A DNA stretch of 9,863 bases from Gammaproteobacteria bacterium (lineage in GTDB: Bacteria > Pseudomonadota > Gammaproteobacteria > Burkholderiales > Burkholderiaceae_C): the NCBI GenBank assembly GCA_030054245.1, contig JASGCH010000034.1, positions 1 to 9,863 on the forward strand. The letters are read 5' to 3'. The number at the start of each line of letters is the position of its first letter. Position 1 is the stretch's first letter. Below are positions 1-6,469 of the stretch, piece after piece. The notes beneath the pieces are model-generated. The model did no database searches, was not told the DNA's origin, and saw only the letters and a program-made list of their open reading frames with translations. The position numbers and the translations under genes are program-made.

Positions 1-15
1 TTTTTTTTCATTTAT

Positions 16-60
16 AAGACTGTTACATCGAGGCTTACACCGAGGTTGTGCAACCGTCTT
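16..60 (+). repeat. Dispersed palindromic repeat, degenerate core copy
   Basis: Starts AAGACTGTTACA and ends GGTTGTGCAACCGTCTT, so the outer arms are imperfect inverted repeats of each other (AAGAC/GTCTT, GTT/AAC). The right half also holds its own small palindrome, GGTTG-tg-CAACC. It matches the copies at 5046-5080 and 9774 onward at both ends, while the centre has drifted. The right arm (GGTTGTGCAACC, then a purine, then TCTTA) recurs on the minus strand at about 7533-7551. Confidence 0.7.
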
Positions 61-91
61 AACATGATCATTCTGGGTGAACCACACAATG

Positions 92-133
92 AATTTGACA
101 ACCGCGGCGTAGCCGTCGGTGCAAAGGTCTCTT
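92..133 (-). repeat. Dispersed repeat, extended-type copy, inverted
   Basis: Read on the minus strand this runs from a degenerate core (TTTGCACCGACGGCTACGCC) into GCCGCGGTTGTCAAATT. That 17-base string occurs exactly at 9798-9814 on the plus strand, which identifies it as the extended form of the family. It faces the copy at 16-60, so the two form an inverted pair just upstream of the crotonase gene. Confidence 0.7.
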
Positions 134-149
134 AGAAACAAAAATCTCT

Positions 150-155
150 TATAAT
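150..155 (+). promoter_or_regulatory. Candidate -10 element for the crotonase gene
   Basis: A consensus TATAAT lies 38 bases before the ATG, giving a predicted leader of about 30 nt. No good -35 hexamer is found 16-18 bases upstream. That position falls on the end of the repeat copy at 92-133, so the repeat may have replaced or supplied the upstream promoter half. Confidence 0.45.
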
Positions 156-192
156 CGATCTTACTCTCTCATTTTTTACCCAAGGCTTTCTG

Positions 193-1011
193 ATGGCACA
201 CATTCAACAACCTGAAGAGCCCCCCGAGGGCTGTATTCATATCGAATTGCAAAACAATGTGTTGTTGATCGGCATCAACCGACCGACTAAACGCAATGGC
301 TTTACCCCGCGTATGTTTCGGGAGCTCGGTTTGGCCTATACGCGACTCGACGACGACCCAGCGATTCGGGTTGGAGTACTGCACGCTTTTGGCGAGCACT
401 TCACGGCTGGTCTCGACTTACCGACCATTGCCCCACTCATGCAGCGCGGAGAAAAAGTGGTTCCATTTGGCTTGGTGGATCCTCTGGACTTGGATCAACC
501 AGGGTATCGGCGTCGCATCAAACCCATGGTAGTTGCTGTCCAAGGCATTGTCTTTACCCTAGGCATAGAACTGATGTTGGCAGCAGACATCGCGGTAGCC
601 GCAGAGGACTGCCGATTTTCCCAGCTTGAAGTCAAGCGCGGCATCATGGCGACCGGGGGAGCCACCTTGCGTATGGCACAACGAGCAGGTACCGGCAACG
701 CCATGCTACATTTGCTGACTGGTGACGAGTTTGACAGCAATGAAGCCTTGCGATTGAACTTTATTCAAAAAATTGTTCCTACCGGACAACAACTCGATGT
801 TGCCCTCAATATAGCCACCGAAATTGCCGCACAAGCGCCGTTGGCCGTTCTGGCGACAAGGCAAAATGTGCTCAAGGCGATTGAAAACGGGCCAGTTGTC
901 GCATCGCAAGACTTTATACCCGTACAAACCAGATTGGCCAATTCTGCTGATGCGGCCGAAGGGGTGCGTTCATTCGTCGAACGACGGCCGGCAAAATGGC
1001 TGGGACGCTAA
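193..1011 (+). CDS. Enoyl-CoA hydratase/isomerase (crotonase) family protein
   Basis: A 272-residue crotonase-fold protein, expected to act in the cytoplasm on an acyl-CoA thioester by hydration, isomerisation or a related reaction. GEHFTAGLDL (67-76) and GIVFTLGIELMLAADI (118-133) are the two oxyanion-hole and CoA-binding segments. Glu126 (in GIEL) and Glu146 (in QLEVKRG) fall where the two catalytic glutamates of true enoyl-CoA hydratases lie, so an active hydratase is plausible. The length is normal for the family. The start is supported by AAGG at 182-185, seven bases before the ATG, and by the TATAAT at 150. The gene is visibly GC-richer than the one downstream and is bracketed by repeats. 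No other fatty-acid or CoA genes are nearby, so the substrate is unknown. Confidence 0.9.
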   Translation: MAHIQQPEEPPEGCIHIELQNNVLLIGINRPTKRNGFTPRMFRELGLAYTRLDDDPAIRVGVLHAFGEHFTAGLDLPTIAPLMQRGEKVVPFGLVDPLDLDQPGYRRRIKPMVVAVQGIVFTLGIELMLAADIAVAAEDCRFSQLEVKRGIMATGGATLRMAQRAGTGNAMLHLLTGDEFDSNEALRLNFIQKIVPTGQQLDVALNIATEIAAQAPLAVLATRQNVLKAIENGPVVASQDFIPVQTRLANSADAAEGVRSFVERRPAKWLGR

Positions 1012-1035
1012 GGCTGGGAAACCATTCATTTAACT

Positions 1036-1077
1036 AGACTGTTGCACGAGTAGCGTAGCCGATGGCGCAACGACCTT
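1036..1077 (+). repeat. Dispersed palindromic repeat, core copy
   Basis: Begins AGACTGTTGCAC and ends GCGCAACGACCTT, with the arms in imperfect inverted repeat. Read on the minus strand, the inner part is GTTGCGCCATCGGCTACGC, close to the cores at 5046-5080 and 92-133. It lies in the short gap between the crotonase gene and the AlbA_2 gene, and it could fold as a hairpin between the two transcripts. Confidence 0.7.
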
Positions 1078-1119
1078 GTGGCGGTTGCAGAGCAGTTTGT
1101 GAGAGTAAAAATTTATAAA

Positions 1120-2639
1120 ATGACGGATATTTTACTTTTATCAGAACGAGTTAAAAACTCTATCCAGCTAGGAGAAAGTCACTTTAGAGAATTTAAAAGT
1201 GCATGGCAAGGAGCGCCTGATCATAAGGAAAAGGGCAATATTAAAAGTCTTTGTGGGTACATTGGTGAGGCACTTGTTGCCTTTGCTAATGCAGATGGTG
1301 GTGAGCTGTTAGTAGGGGTTGAAGACGATGGCCAAATCACTGGTATTCCGCATACCGATGCAGACATAGAATCTCTGTTGCATTCAGCAAAAACACACAT
1401 ACATAAAGATACGCCAGTTCCATTAATACAGGCCGTACGCATTGAAATTGAAGGTAGTAAGGTATTGTTTTTTCTGTTTCAAAAGGAACTACATCCATAT
1501 GTCAATTACCAGATGGAAGGTGTATCAAAAGAAATGACAAAGAAACCGTTCCTACTACCTTTTCACAAATTACATTTGAGCGGCAAGAAAAAAAATCGCG
1601 TGAATATGATAAACAATTTGTCGATGGCGCAGTTGTAAATGATTTAGATTTATCCATTTTACAAGCTATTGCAAATAATTACATAAAAGGTATTAGTGTT
1701 GAAAGATATTTGCAACAAACTGGATTGGCCGAATATGGAGAGAATCTTAGGCTTAGGATGGCGGCTTTATTGTTATTTGCTAAAAGTATTGAAAAATGGC
1801 ATCCGCGCTCCCAAATCAGAATTTTAAGAGTATCCGGCACAGAATTAAAGCCAGGTAGTCAATATAATGTCATTTCTGATGAGACAGTAACTGGGAATAT
1901 TGTTGAACTCATAGAAAAATCGTGGCCAAGATTGCGTCCTTTTCTTGCAATAAAAGTATCCTTGGACGAAAGAGCAAAATTTGAACAAACATTTATTTAC
2001 CCAGAAGATGCTACTAGGGAAGCTTTAATTAACGCGATTACTCATCGCGATTATGGTATTCAAAACGGGATAGATATTTTTATATTTACAGATCGAATCG
2101 AAATAAAAAGTCCAGGTGCCTTGTTATCCACATTGACCCTAAAAAATTTAGAAGAACTGAACGGGGCACATGAGTCTCGGAATCCTTATATTGCTAAAGT
2201 GTTAAGGGAAACCAAGTATATCCGGGAATTAGGTGAAGGAATGAAAAGAATGTTTGATTTAATGCGACAATCTGAATTGCAAAAACCCAAACTCTATTCT
2301 AATGCAACATGGTTCAGTATAACTTTTTATCATAAGTCGAGTTTTACCGCATTGGAAGAGCAGTGGTTGACCTTATTTTCATCGATGAATCTGACCCCAA
2401 ATCAAAAAAGACTGGTTGTTTTAGGGATAGATGCAAGGCAGATTTCGCCAGAACAAATACAAAAGGCATTAGGTACGGAAGATACGGAAGTTTACCGTCA
2501 AGAAGTTACGCGATTGCGAAATGCAGGTATCTTTGAAGACATTAGAAGCAACTCTCAAGCTTTATCATATTCCAAACAACAACGCATTCCAAAAAAGAAA
2601 GTTCCTCGTTTTAAAGTCATAGCTCCTAAAGGCACATAA
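1120..2639 (+). pseudogene. AlbA_2 (Schlafen-type) / GHKL-ATPase regulator, frameshifted
   Basis: This is one gene of about 506 codons split by a single-base frameshift. The first part (1120-1500) carries an AlbA_2 DNA-binding domain: ESHFREFK (19-26) and AFANADGGELLVGVEDDG (54-71). After HPY at 1492-1500 the expected continuation QLPDGRCIKRNDKETVP is in the next frame from 1503, and the original frame runs out of register to a stop at 1638. The second frame stays open to 2639. It holds the ATPase N-box-like YPEDATREALINAITHRDY (1998-2054), SPGAL (2109-2123) and RELGEGMKRMF (2223-2255), all typical of COG2865-type predicted regulators. ATG 1120 is preferred over GTG 1078, which lies against the repeat. 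No slippery heptamer is seen, so the shift is a lesion or a sequencing error. The rest is well conserved, which suggests a recent event. The partner and target are unknown; relatives include transcriptional regulators and defence-associated proteins. Confidence 0.85.
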
Positions 2640-2765
2640 AACGGTTTACAAAAAATTCACCCTTGAAAAACTCGAAAACCAATGAGATATTCAAAACCTG
2701 TATTCATAAAATATATAATGGGGTATAATTTATCTATTGAAATCAGTAAGTTAGTCCATATTATA

Positions 2766-2874
2766 AAGACTGTTGAACCATCAGCCACACCGATCGGGCG
2801 AACTGGCAAAGTACAAGGCTAGAGTGGTCGCCCACAGCTTCATTGCCGAAGAAAGACTGTTGCATCATAGTCTT
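2766..2874 (+). repeat. Composite of two dispersed repeat copies
   Basis: Two direct copies of AAGACTGTTG start at 2766 and 2853. The first continues AACCATCAGCC, a decayed core. The second is a short palindrome, AAGACT (2853-2858) and AGTCTT (2869-2874) around a 10-base loop. Between them GGGCGA (2796-2801) and TCGCCC (2828-2833) form a further inverted repeat. The block sits just past the uvrB stop. On the minus strand the 2853-2874 hairpin is followed by TCTTC, so it might act as a weak uvrB terminator, although it lacks a proper T-tract. Confidence 0.6.
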
Positions 2875-2884
2875 GCTTCTATCA

Positions 2885-4915
2885 TCAGCTGAGACCCAAA
2901 ATTTCATGCCTCAAATGTTTTAATTCATCCCTGTGTAAAGCGGCTTGTTCAAAGTCAAGGTTTTTGGCCGCCACCAGCATCTTCTTTTCTAATTGTTTTA
3001 TCAGCTTAGCAATTTGTTTTTGGTTTAATAAGGCATAATCTGGTTTAGCCTTAGGCGTCGATTCTTTACCTACGGTATCGGTATAAATGCCTTCAATCAA
3101 ATCTTTTACGCTTTTAACCACTCCTTTGGGATGAATGTTGTGTGCAAGGTTGTAATTGAGTTGTTTAGCCCTTCTTCTTGCAGTTTCCATCATGGCTCTT
3201 TGCATAGACTCGGTCATTTTATCGGCGTACAGAATGGCTTTTCCCTCTAAGTTTCTAGCAACTCGTCCTATGGTTTGAATGAGACTTCTTTCAGACCGTA
3301 AAAACCCTTCTTTGTCGGCATCCAAAATAGCCACTAAAGAAACTTCTGGCAAATCCAATCCTTCTCTTAATAAATTAATACCTACTAAAACATCAAACAC
3401 CCCCAAACGCAAATCACGCAAAATTTCCACTCGTTCTACAGTATCAATGTCGCTGTGCAAGTAGCGTACTTTAACTCCGTTTTCTGACAAATAATCGGTT
3501 AGTTGTTCGGCCATTTTTTTGGTCAAAGTAGTCACCAAAACTCTAGCCGAATTATTCACGCGTAGGCGAATTTCCTGTAACAAATCGTCCACTTGGTTTG
3601 CGGCCGGACGAACTTCTAATTCAGGCTCTAATAATCCCGTTGGTCGGACAATTTGCTCTACTATCGATTGACTGTGTTTGGTTTCGTAGTCCGCCGGTGT
3701 GGCCGATACAAATACCACTTGGCGCATACGGTCTTCAAATTCTCTCAATTGTAAGGGTCGATTGTCTAACGCACTAGGTAGCCTGAAACCGTATTCAACC
3801 AAAGTTAATTTCCTAGCCCTATCGCCATTAAACATCCCACTAAACTGCCCCATCAATACATGACTTTCGTCAAAAAACATGATGGCATCTGCTGGTAAAT
3901 AATCTATTAAGGTACTCGGAGGTTCTCCCGGTAGTGCCCCAGATAAATGTCTAGAATAATTTTCAATCCCCTTACAATGCCCCACGGTTATCAACATCTC
4001 CAAATCAAATTGCGTTCGTTGTTCAAGTCTTTGCGCCTCTACTAATTTATTTTCTTGGTAAAGACTAGCCAATTTCTCTTTAAGCTCTTGTTTGATGGTG
4101 TCAATCGCACGCAAAACCTTGTCCCTAGGAGTTACATAATGACTGGATGGATAAACGGTAAACCTCATCAACGATTGAAGAGGTAAGCCTCTTAAAGGAT
4201 CAATCAATTGCATAGACTCAATCTGATCGTCGAGGATCTGAATTCGCAAGCCCCATTCGCTGTTCTCCGCAGGAAACACATCAATATTATCACCCCTAAT
4301 CCTAAATTTTCCTCGAAAGAATTCTAGTTCATTTCTTTCATACTGCATTTTTATCAGCCGAGAAATAACCTCTTGGTGGGTTATTTTATCCCCTACTCGC
4401 AAAGTCAAGATCATTTGATGATAACTCTGGGGATTACCTATACCATAAATCGCCGACACCGTAGCCACCACCACCACATCGGGTCGCTCTAGAATACTTT
4501 TGGTACAAGATAACCTCAATTGCTCAATTTGTTCATTGATGGCACTGTCCTTTTCTATAAATAAATCGCGTTGTGGAACATAGGCTTCTGGTTGATAATA
4601 ATCATAATAACTAACAAAATACTCCACCGCATTCTCAGGAAAAAATTCTCTAAATTCGGCGTACAACTGGGCGGCCAAAGTTTTATTAGGTGCAAATACA
4701 ATCGCTGGACGGCCCAACCTAGCTATGGTATTTGCCATAGTAAAGGTTTTTCCGGACCCGGTGACCCCCAGTAAGGTTTGAAAAGCTTCACCACACCGTA
4801 ACCCCTCAACCAATTGATCGATCGCATGGGGTTGATCTCCAGCGGGTAAGAACGGCGTATGCAAAATAAAAGGAGAGTTTGGAAAATTTTGTACTAAGGT
4901 ATTCGTTGAGTTCAT
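2885..4915 (-). CDS. uvrB: Excinuclease ABC subunit B
   Basis: UvrB is the damage-verifying helicase-like subunit of nucleotide-excision repair. It is loaded by UvrA and recruits UvrC. Numbered from the ATG at 4915 (676 residues), it shows Walker A GVTGSGKT (50-57), the beta-hairpin YYDYYQPEAY (103-112), Walker B DESH (349-352), motif VI QTIGRVARN (about 547-555) and a C-terminal UVR motif (about 633-670) that contacts UvrC. All domains are present and the length is normal (E. coli has 673). Motif VI has Val where most UvrBs have Ala (GRAARN), but the arginines are kept. Other in-frame starts are ATG 4927 and GTG 4936. None has a clear Shine-Dalgarno; 4915 fits the family N-terminus best (a short lead before PNSPF). 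It is divergent from ybaB with a repeat between them. No LexA-type box was recognised upstream. Confidence 0.97.
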   Translation of the reverse strand: MNSTNTLVQNFPNSPFILHTPFLPAGDQPHAIDQLVEGLRCGEAFQTLLGVTGSGKTFTMANTIARLGRPAIVFAPNKTLAAQLYAEFREFFPENAVEYFVSYYDYYQPEAYVPQRDLFIEKDSAINEQIEQLRLSCTKSILERPDVVVVATVSAIYGIGNPQSYHQMILTLRVGDKITHQEVISRLIKMQYERNELEFFRGKFRIRGDNIDVFPAENSEWGLRIQILDDQIESMQLIDPLRGLPLQSLMRFTVYPSSHYVTPRDKVLRAIDTIKQELKEKLASLYQENKLVEAQRLEQRTQFDLEMLITVGHCKGIENYSRHLSGALPGEPPSTLIDYLPADAIMFFDESHVLMGQFSGMFNGDRARKLTLVEYGFRLPSALDNRPLQLREFEDRMRQVVFVSATPADYETKHSQSIVEQIVRPTGLLEPELEVRPAANQVDDLLQEIRLRVNNSARVLVTTLTKKMAEQLTDYLSENGVKVRYLHSDIDTVERVEILRDLRLGVFDVLVGINLLREGLDLPEVSLVAILDADKEGFLRSERSLIQTIGRVARNLEGKAILYADKMTESMQRAMMETARRRAKQLNYNLAHNIHPKGVVKSVKDLIEGIYTDTVGKESTPKAKPDYALLNQKQIAKLIKQLEKKMLVAAKNLDFEQAALHRDELKHLRHEILGLS

Positions 4916-5045
4916 AATGTGGTTCATAAGAAGCACGGTTGCATCTTTGGTTTCATCGCGGGTGGATTACATGACTGCCTTAAGCATTTCACCCATGGAT
5001 GGGTAGCCCGTAAATTCAGATGCTTGCGTGCCCTTTGATCTGGTA

Positions 5046-5080
5046 AAGACTATTGCGCCATCGGCTGGTGCAACCGTCTT
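5046..5080 (+). repeat. Dispersed palindromic repeat, best-preserved core
   Basis: A 35-bp near-palindrome and the clearest type copy of the family. The arms pair as AAGAC/GTCTT, TTGC/GCAA, a G-T wobble and CCA/TGG around the loop TCGGC; only two positions per arm are unpaired. It lies between the divergent uvrB and ybaB genes, where dnaX would normally stand upstream of ybaB. Confidence 0.8.
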
Positions 5081-5158
5081 ACTCAGGTAATAGTTGCTGA
5101 CCAGCCGGTTCCATTTTGAAGTATGATAAGAGAAAGTTTTACATTTTAATTTTCCGCT

Positions 5159-5482
5159 ATGTTTAATAAAAGTCAACTCGGGGGTTTAATGAAACAAGCC
5201 CAAATGGTCAAAGATAATCTCAAAAAAGCTAAAGAACAACTGGCTCAACTCGAGGTAGTGGGCGAATCTGGGGGAGGAAAAATTAAAGTTATTATGGCAG
5301 GTGACCGTCAAGTCAAGCGAGTCGTCATTGCCGAAGCCTTAGGCCCCGATGACAAAGACTGGTTGGAAGATTTATTGGTAGTCGCCATCAACGATGCCAA
5401 CCACAAAGTAGAGGATTTGAATCGCAACCTCATGCAATCGGTAGCACCAGGTCTTCCACCAGATCTACAAAATATGTTATAA
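5159..5482 (+). CDS. ybaB: YbaB/EbfC family nucleoid-associated protein
   Basis: A 107-residue YbaB/EbfC protein, a small dimeric DNA-binding protein of the nucleoid. It aligns along its whole length with E. coli YbaB from memory: MFNKSQLGGLMKQAQ at the N-terminus, QLEVVGESGGGKIKV in the middle, then EDLLVVAINDANHKVEDLNR and a PPDLQ tail. The N-terminal part to about residue 35 is helical and charge-rich, as expected. Start and length match the family, although no good Shine-Dalgarno is seen; an AGAGAAAG stretch lies more than 20 bases upstream. recR follows, the usual arrangement. The upstream partner dnaX is absent and is replaced by a repeat and divergent uvrB. A TATGAT at 5122-5127 is a possible but weak -10. 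Confidence 0.93.
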   Translation: MFNKSQLGGLMKQAQMVKDNLKKAKEQLAQLEVVGESGGGKIKVIMAGDRQVKRVVIAEALGPDDKDWLEDLLVVAINDANHKVEDLNRNLMQSVAPGLPPDLQNML

Positions 5483-5532
5483 ATCTATCACTAGCGGCCT
5501 AGCTCAATTCATGGGTGATGCTACCCAGCCTG

Positions 5533-5560
5533 CCCATCTCCCATCCCCCATCCCCCATCC
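5533..5560 (+). repeat. Heptamer tandem repeat, four CCCATCC-type units
   Basis: The units are CCCATCT, CCCATCC, CCCATCC and CCCATCC in direct succession, followed by a decayed CCATTCT. The tract lies between ybaB and the likely recR start. A heptamer changes reading frame whenever a unit is gained or lost. It sits inside the reading frame that would extend RecR upstream to 5515, where it would encode a Pro/Ser/Ile-rich leader unlike any RecR I know. This is one reason to reject that upstream start. Confidence 0.85.
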
Positions 5561-5619
5561 CCATTCTATCTCTCATAGCTTGCGATCGTATGACCGATAA
5601 GCCTATTTGTACCTATACC

Positions 5620-6231
5620 ATGACAACCTTAGAATCCAATGGACTTGAAGAATTATGCCAGTCTTTAAGATGCCTACCTAGCGTTGGTCCTAAATCTGCA
5701 ACCAAAATGGTCTATCATTTGTTACAAAATGACCGGGTAGGCGCCAAAAGATTGGCGTTAGCTTTGTTAAATGCGATTGAAACCATCAAACATTGCAACT
5801 ACTGTTATACTTTAACACAAGACGAGGTTTGTCATATTTGTCAAGACACAACCAGGGATAATAGCCAATTGTGCATCGTGGAATCTCCCAGTGATATGGT
5901 TGCTTTGGAAAGAACTTTAATTTATAAAGGTAGGTATTTTGTACTCATGGGACACATTAACCCGATTGAAGGTCAAGGTCCTAACCAAATAGGTTTTACT
6001 CCTTTATTAGAAAAAATAAAATCCCACAAAGACAGTATTAAAGAAATCATTTTGGCAACTAATTTTACGCCCGAAGGAGAAATGACTGCCCATTTGTTGG
6101 CAGAATCATTAAAATTCACTGGTATTCGCATGACGCGTTTAGCACGAGGTATTCCCATTGGGAGCGAATTGGAATTTGTCGATTTAGCAACCATTTCTCA
6201 TGCCTTGTCTGATCGGCAGTTGCGCCTTTAA
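5620..6231 (+). CDS. recR: Recombination mediator protein RecR
   Basis: RecR works with RecF and RecO to load RecA on SSB-coated gaps. From ATG 5620 the protein has 203 residues (E. coli has 201). It shows a helix-hairpin-helix region LRCLPSVGPKSATKM (16-30), a zinc finger with Cys59, Cys62, Cys71 and Cys74, and a Toprim domain starting CIVESPSD (85-92). The ATN..PEGE segment (146-154) reads NFTPEGE where many RecRs have NPTVEGE. ATG 5590 (213 residues) and ATG 5515 (238 residues) are in frame. The longest would translate the heptamer tract, and 5620 best matches the family N-terminus. No start has a convincing Shine-Dalgarno, so translation may depend on coupling with, or readthrough from, ybaB upstream. 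Confidence 0.95.
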   Translation: MTTLESNGLEELCQSLRCLPSVGPKSATKMVYHLLQNDRVGAKRLALALLNAIETIKHCNYCYTLTQDEVCHICQDTTRDNSQLCIVESPSDMVALERTLIYKGRYFVLMGHINPIEGQGPNQIGFTPLLEKIKSHKDSIKEIILATNFTPEGEMTAHLLAESLKFTGIRMTRLARGIPIGSELEFVDLATISHALSDRQLRL

Positions 6232-6324
6232 TGTCATGATGTCACCATCCAAAAACCCGTCATTGAAACCTAGCTCAAACACTACCCCTATGTTTTTAAC
6301 CCCAAGCCCGTGGCACCGCTTTTC

Positions 6325-6333
6325 TGTTATAAT
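6325..6333 (+). promoter_or_regulatory. Extended -10 promoter candidate for the NMO-like gene
   Basis: TGTTATAAT is an exact TGn-TATAAT extended -10. No -35 is apparent, which such promoters can do without. It lies about 140 bases before the ATG at 6470, in the 238-bp gap after recR, and predicts a leader of roughly 130 nt. Within that leader GGTTA (6384-6388), TACCG (6402-6406) and CGGTAACC (6422-6429) offer two mutually exclusive short pairings. No known riboswitch was recognised. Confidence 0.45.
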
Positions 6334-6469
6334 GGTAGGCTAGGGTTTTCCAATTCAACGGAATTTACTGCCATGTAAATCAACTGGTTAGCTCAGCCTA
6401 ATACCGTAATTTGACAGCCTGCGGTAACCCTTAGGGGCAAAGGTCTGAAGGATCATTTTTTACCACTCC

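Noticed and set aside
16..60. CRISPR array made of the repeated AAGACTG units
   Set aside because: Copies are kilobases apart, differ in length, occur on both strands and are not separated by regular spacers. No cas gene is present.
1078..1119. GTG at 1078 as start of the AlbA_2 protein
   Set aside because: It lies at the edge of the repeat copy and adds 14 residues not expected in the family; ATG 1120 gives a normal N-terminus.
1490..1510. Programmed ribosomal frameshift in the AlbA_2 gene
   Set aside because: The bases around 1495-1510 (CCATATGTCAATTACC) contain no slippery heptamer and no obvious stimulatory stem follows, so a mutation or sequence error is simpler.
2853..2874. Rho-independent terminator of uvrB
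   Set aside because: The stem is only 6 bp with a 10-base loop and is followed by TCTTC, not a run of T. It is explained better as a repeat copy, with weak termination at most.
3250..3270. Val in UvrB motif VI (GRVARN) as a loss-of-function change
   Set aside because: The Gln, Gly and both Arg residues of the motif are intact and Ala-to-Val is conservative; all other helicase motifs are present.
4916..5158. LexA/SOS box in the uvrB-ybaB gap
   Set aside because: No CTGT-N8-ACAG type site or close variant was found on either strand in the gap.
6384..6396. GGTTAGCTCAGCC resembling a tRNA D-arm
   Set aside because: There is no matching acceptor stem, anticodon arm or TTCRA T-loop at the right distance, so it is not a tRNA gene; a remnant cannot be shown.
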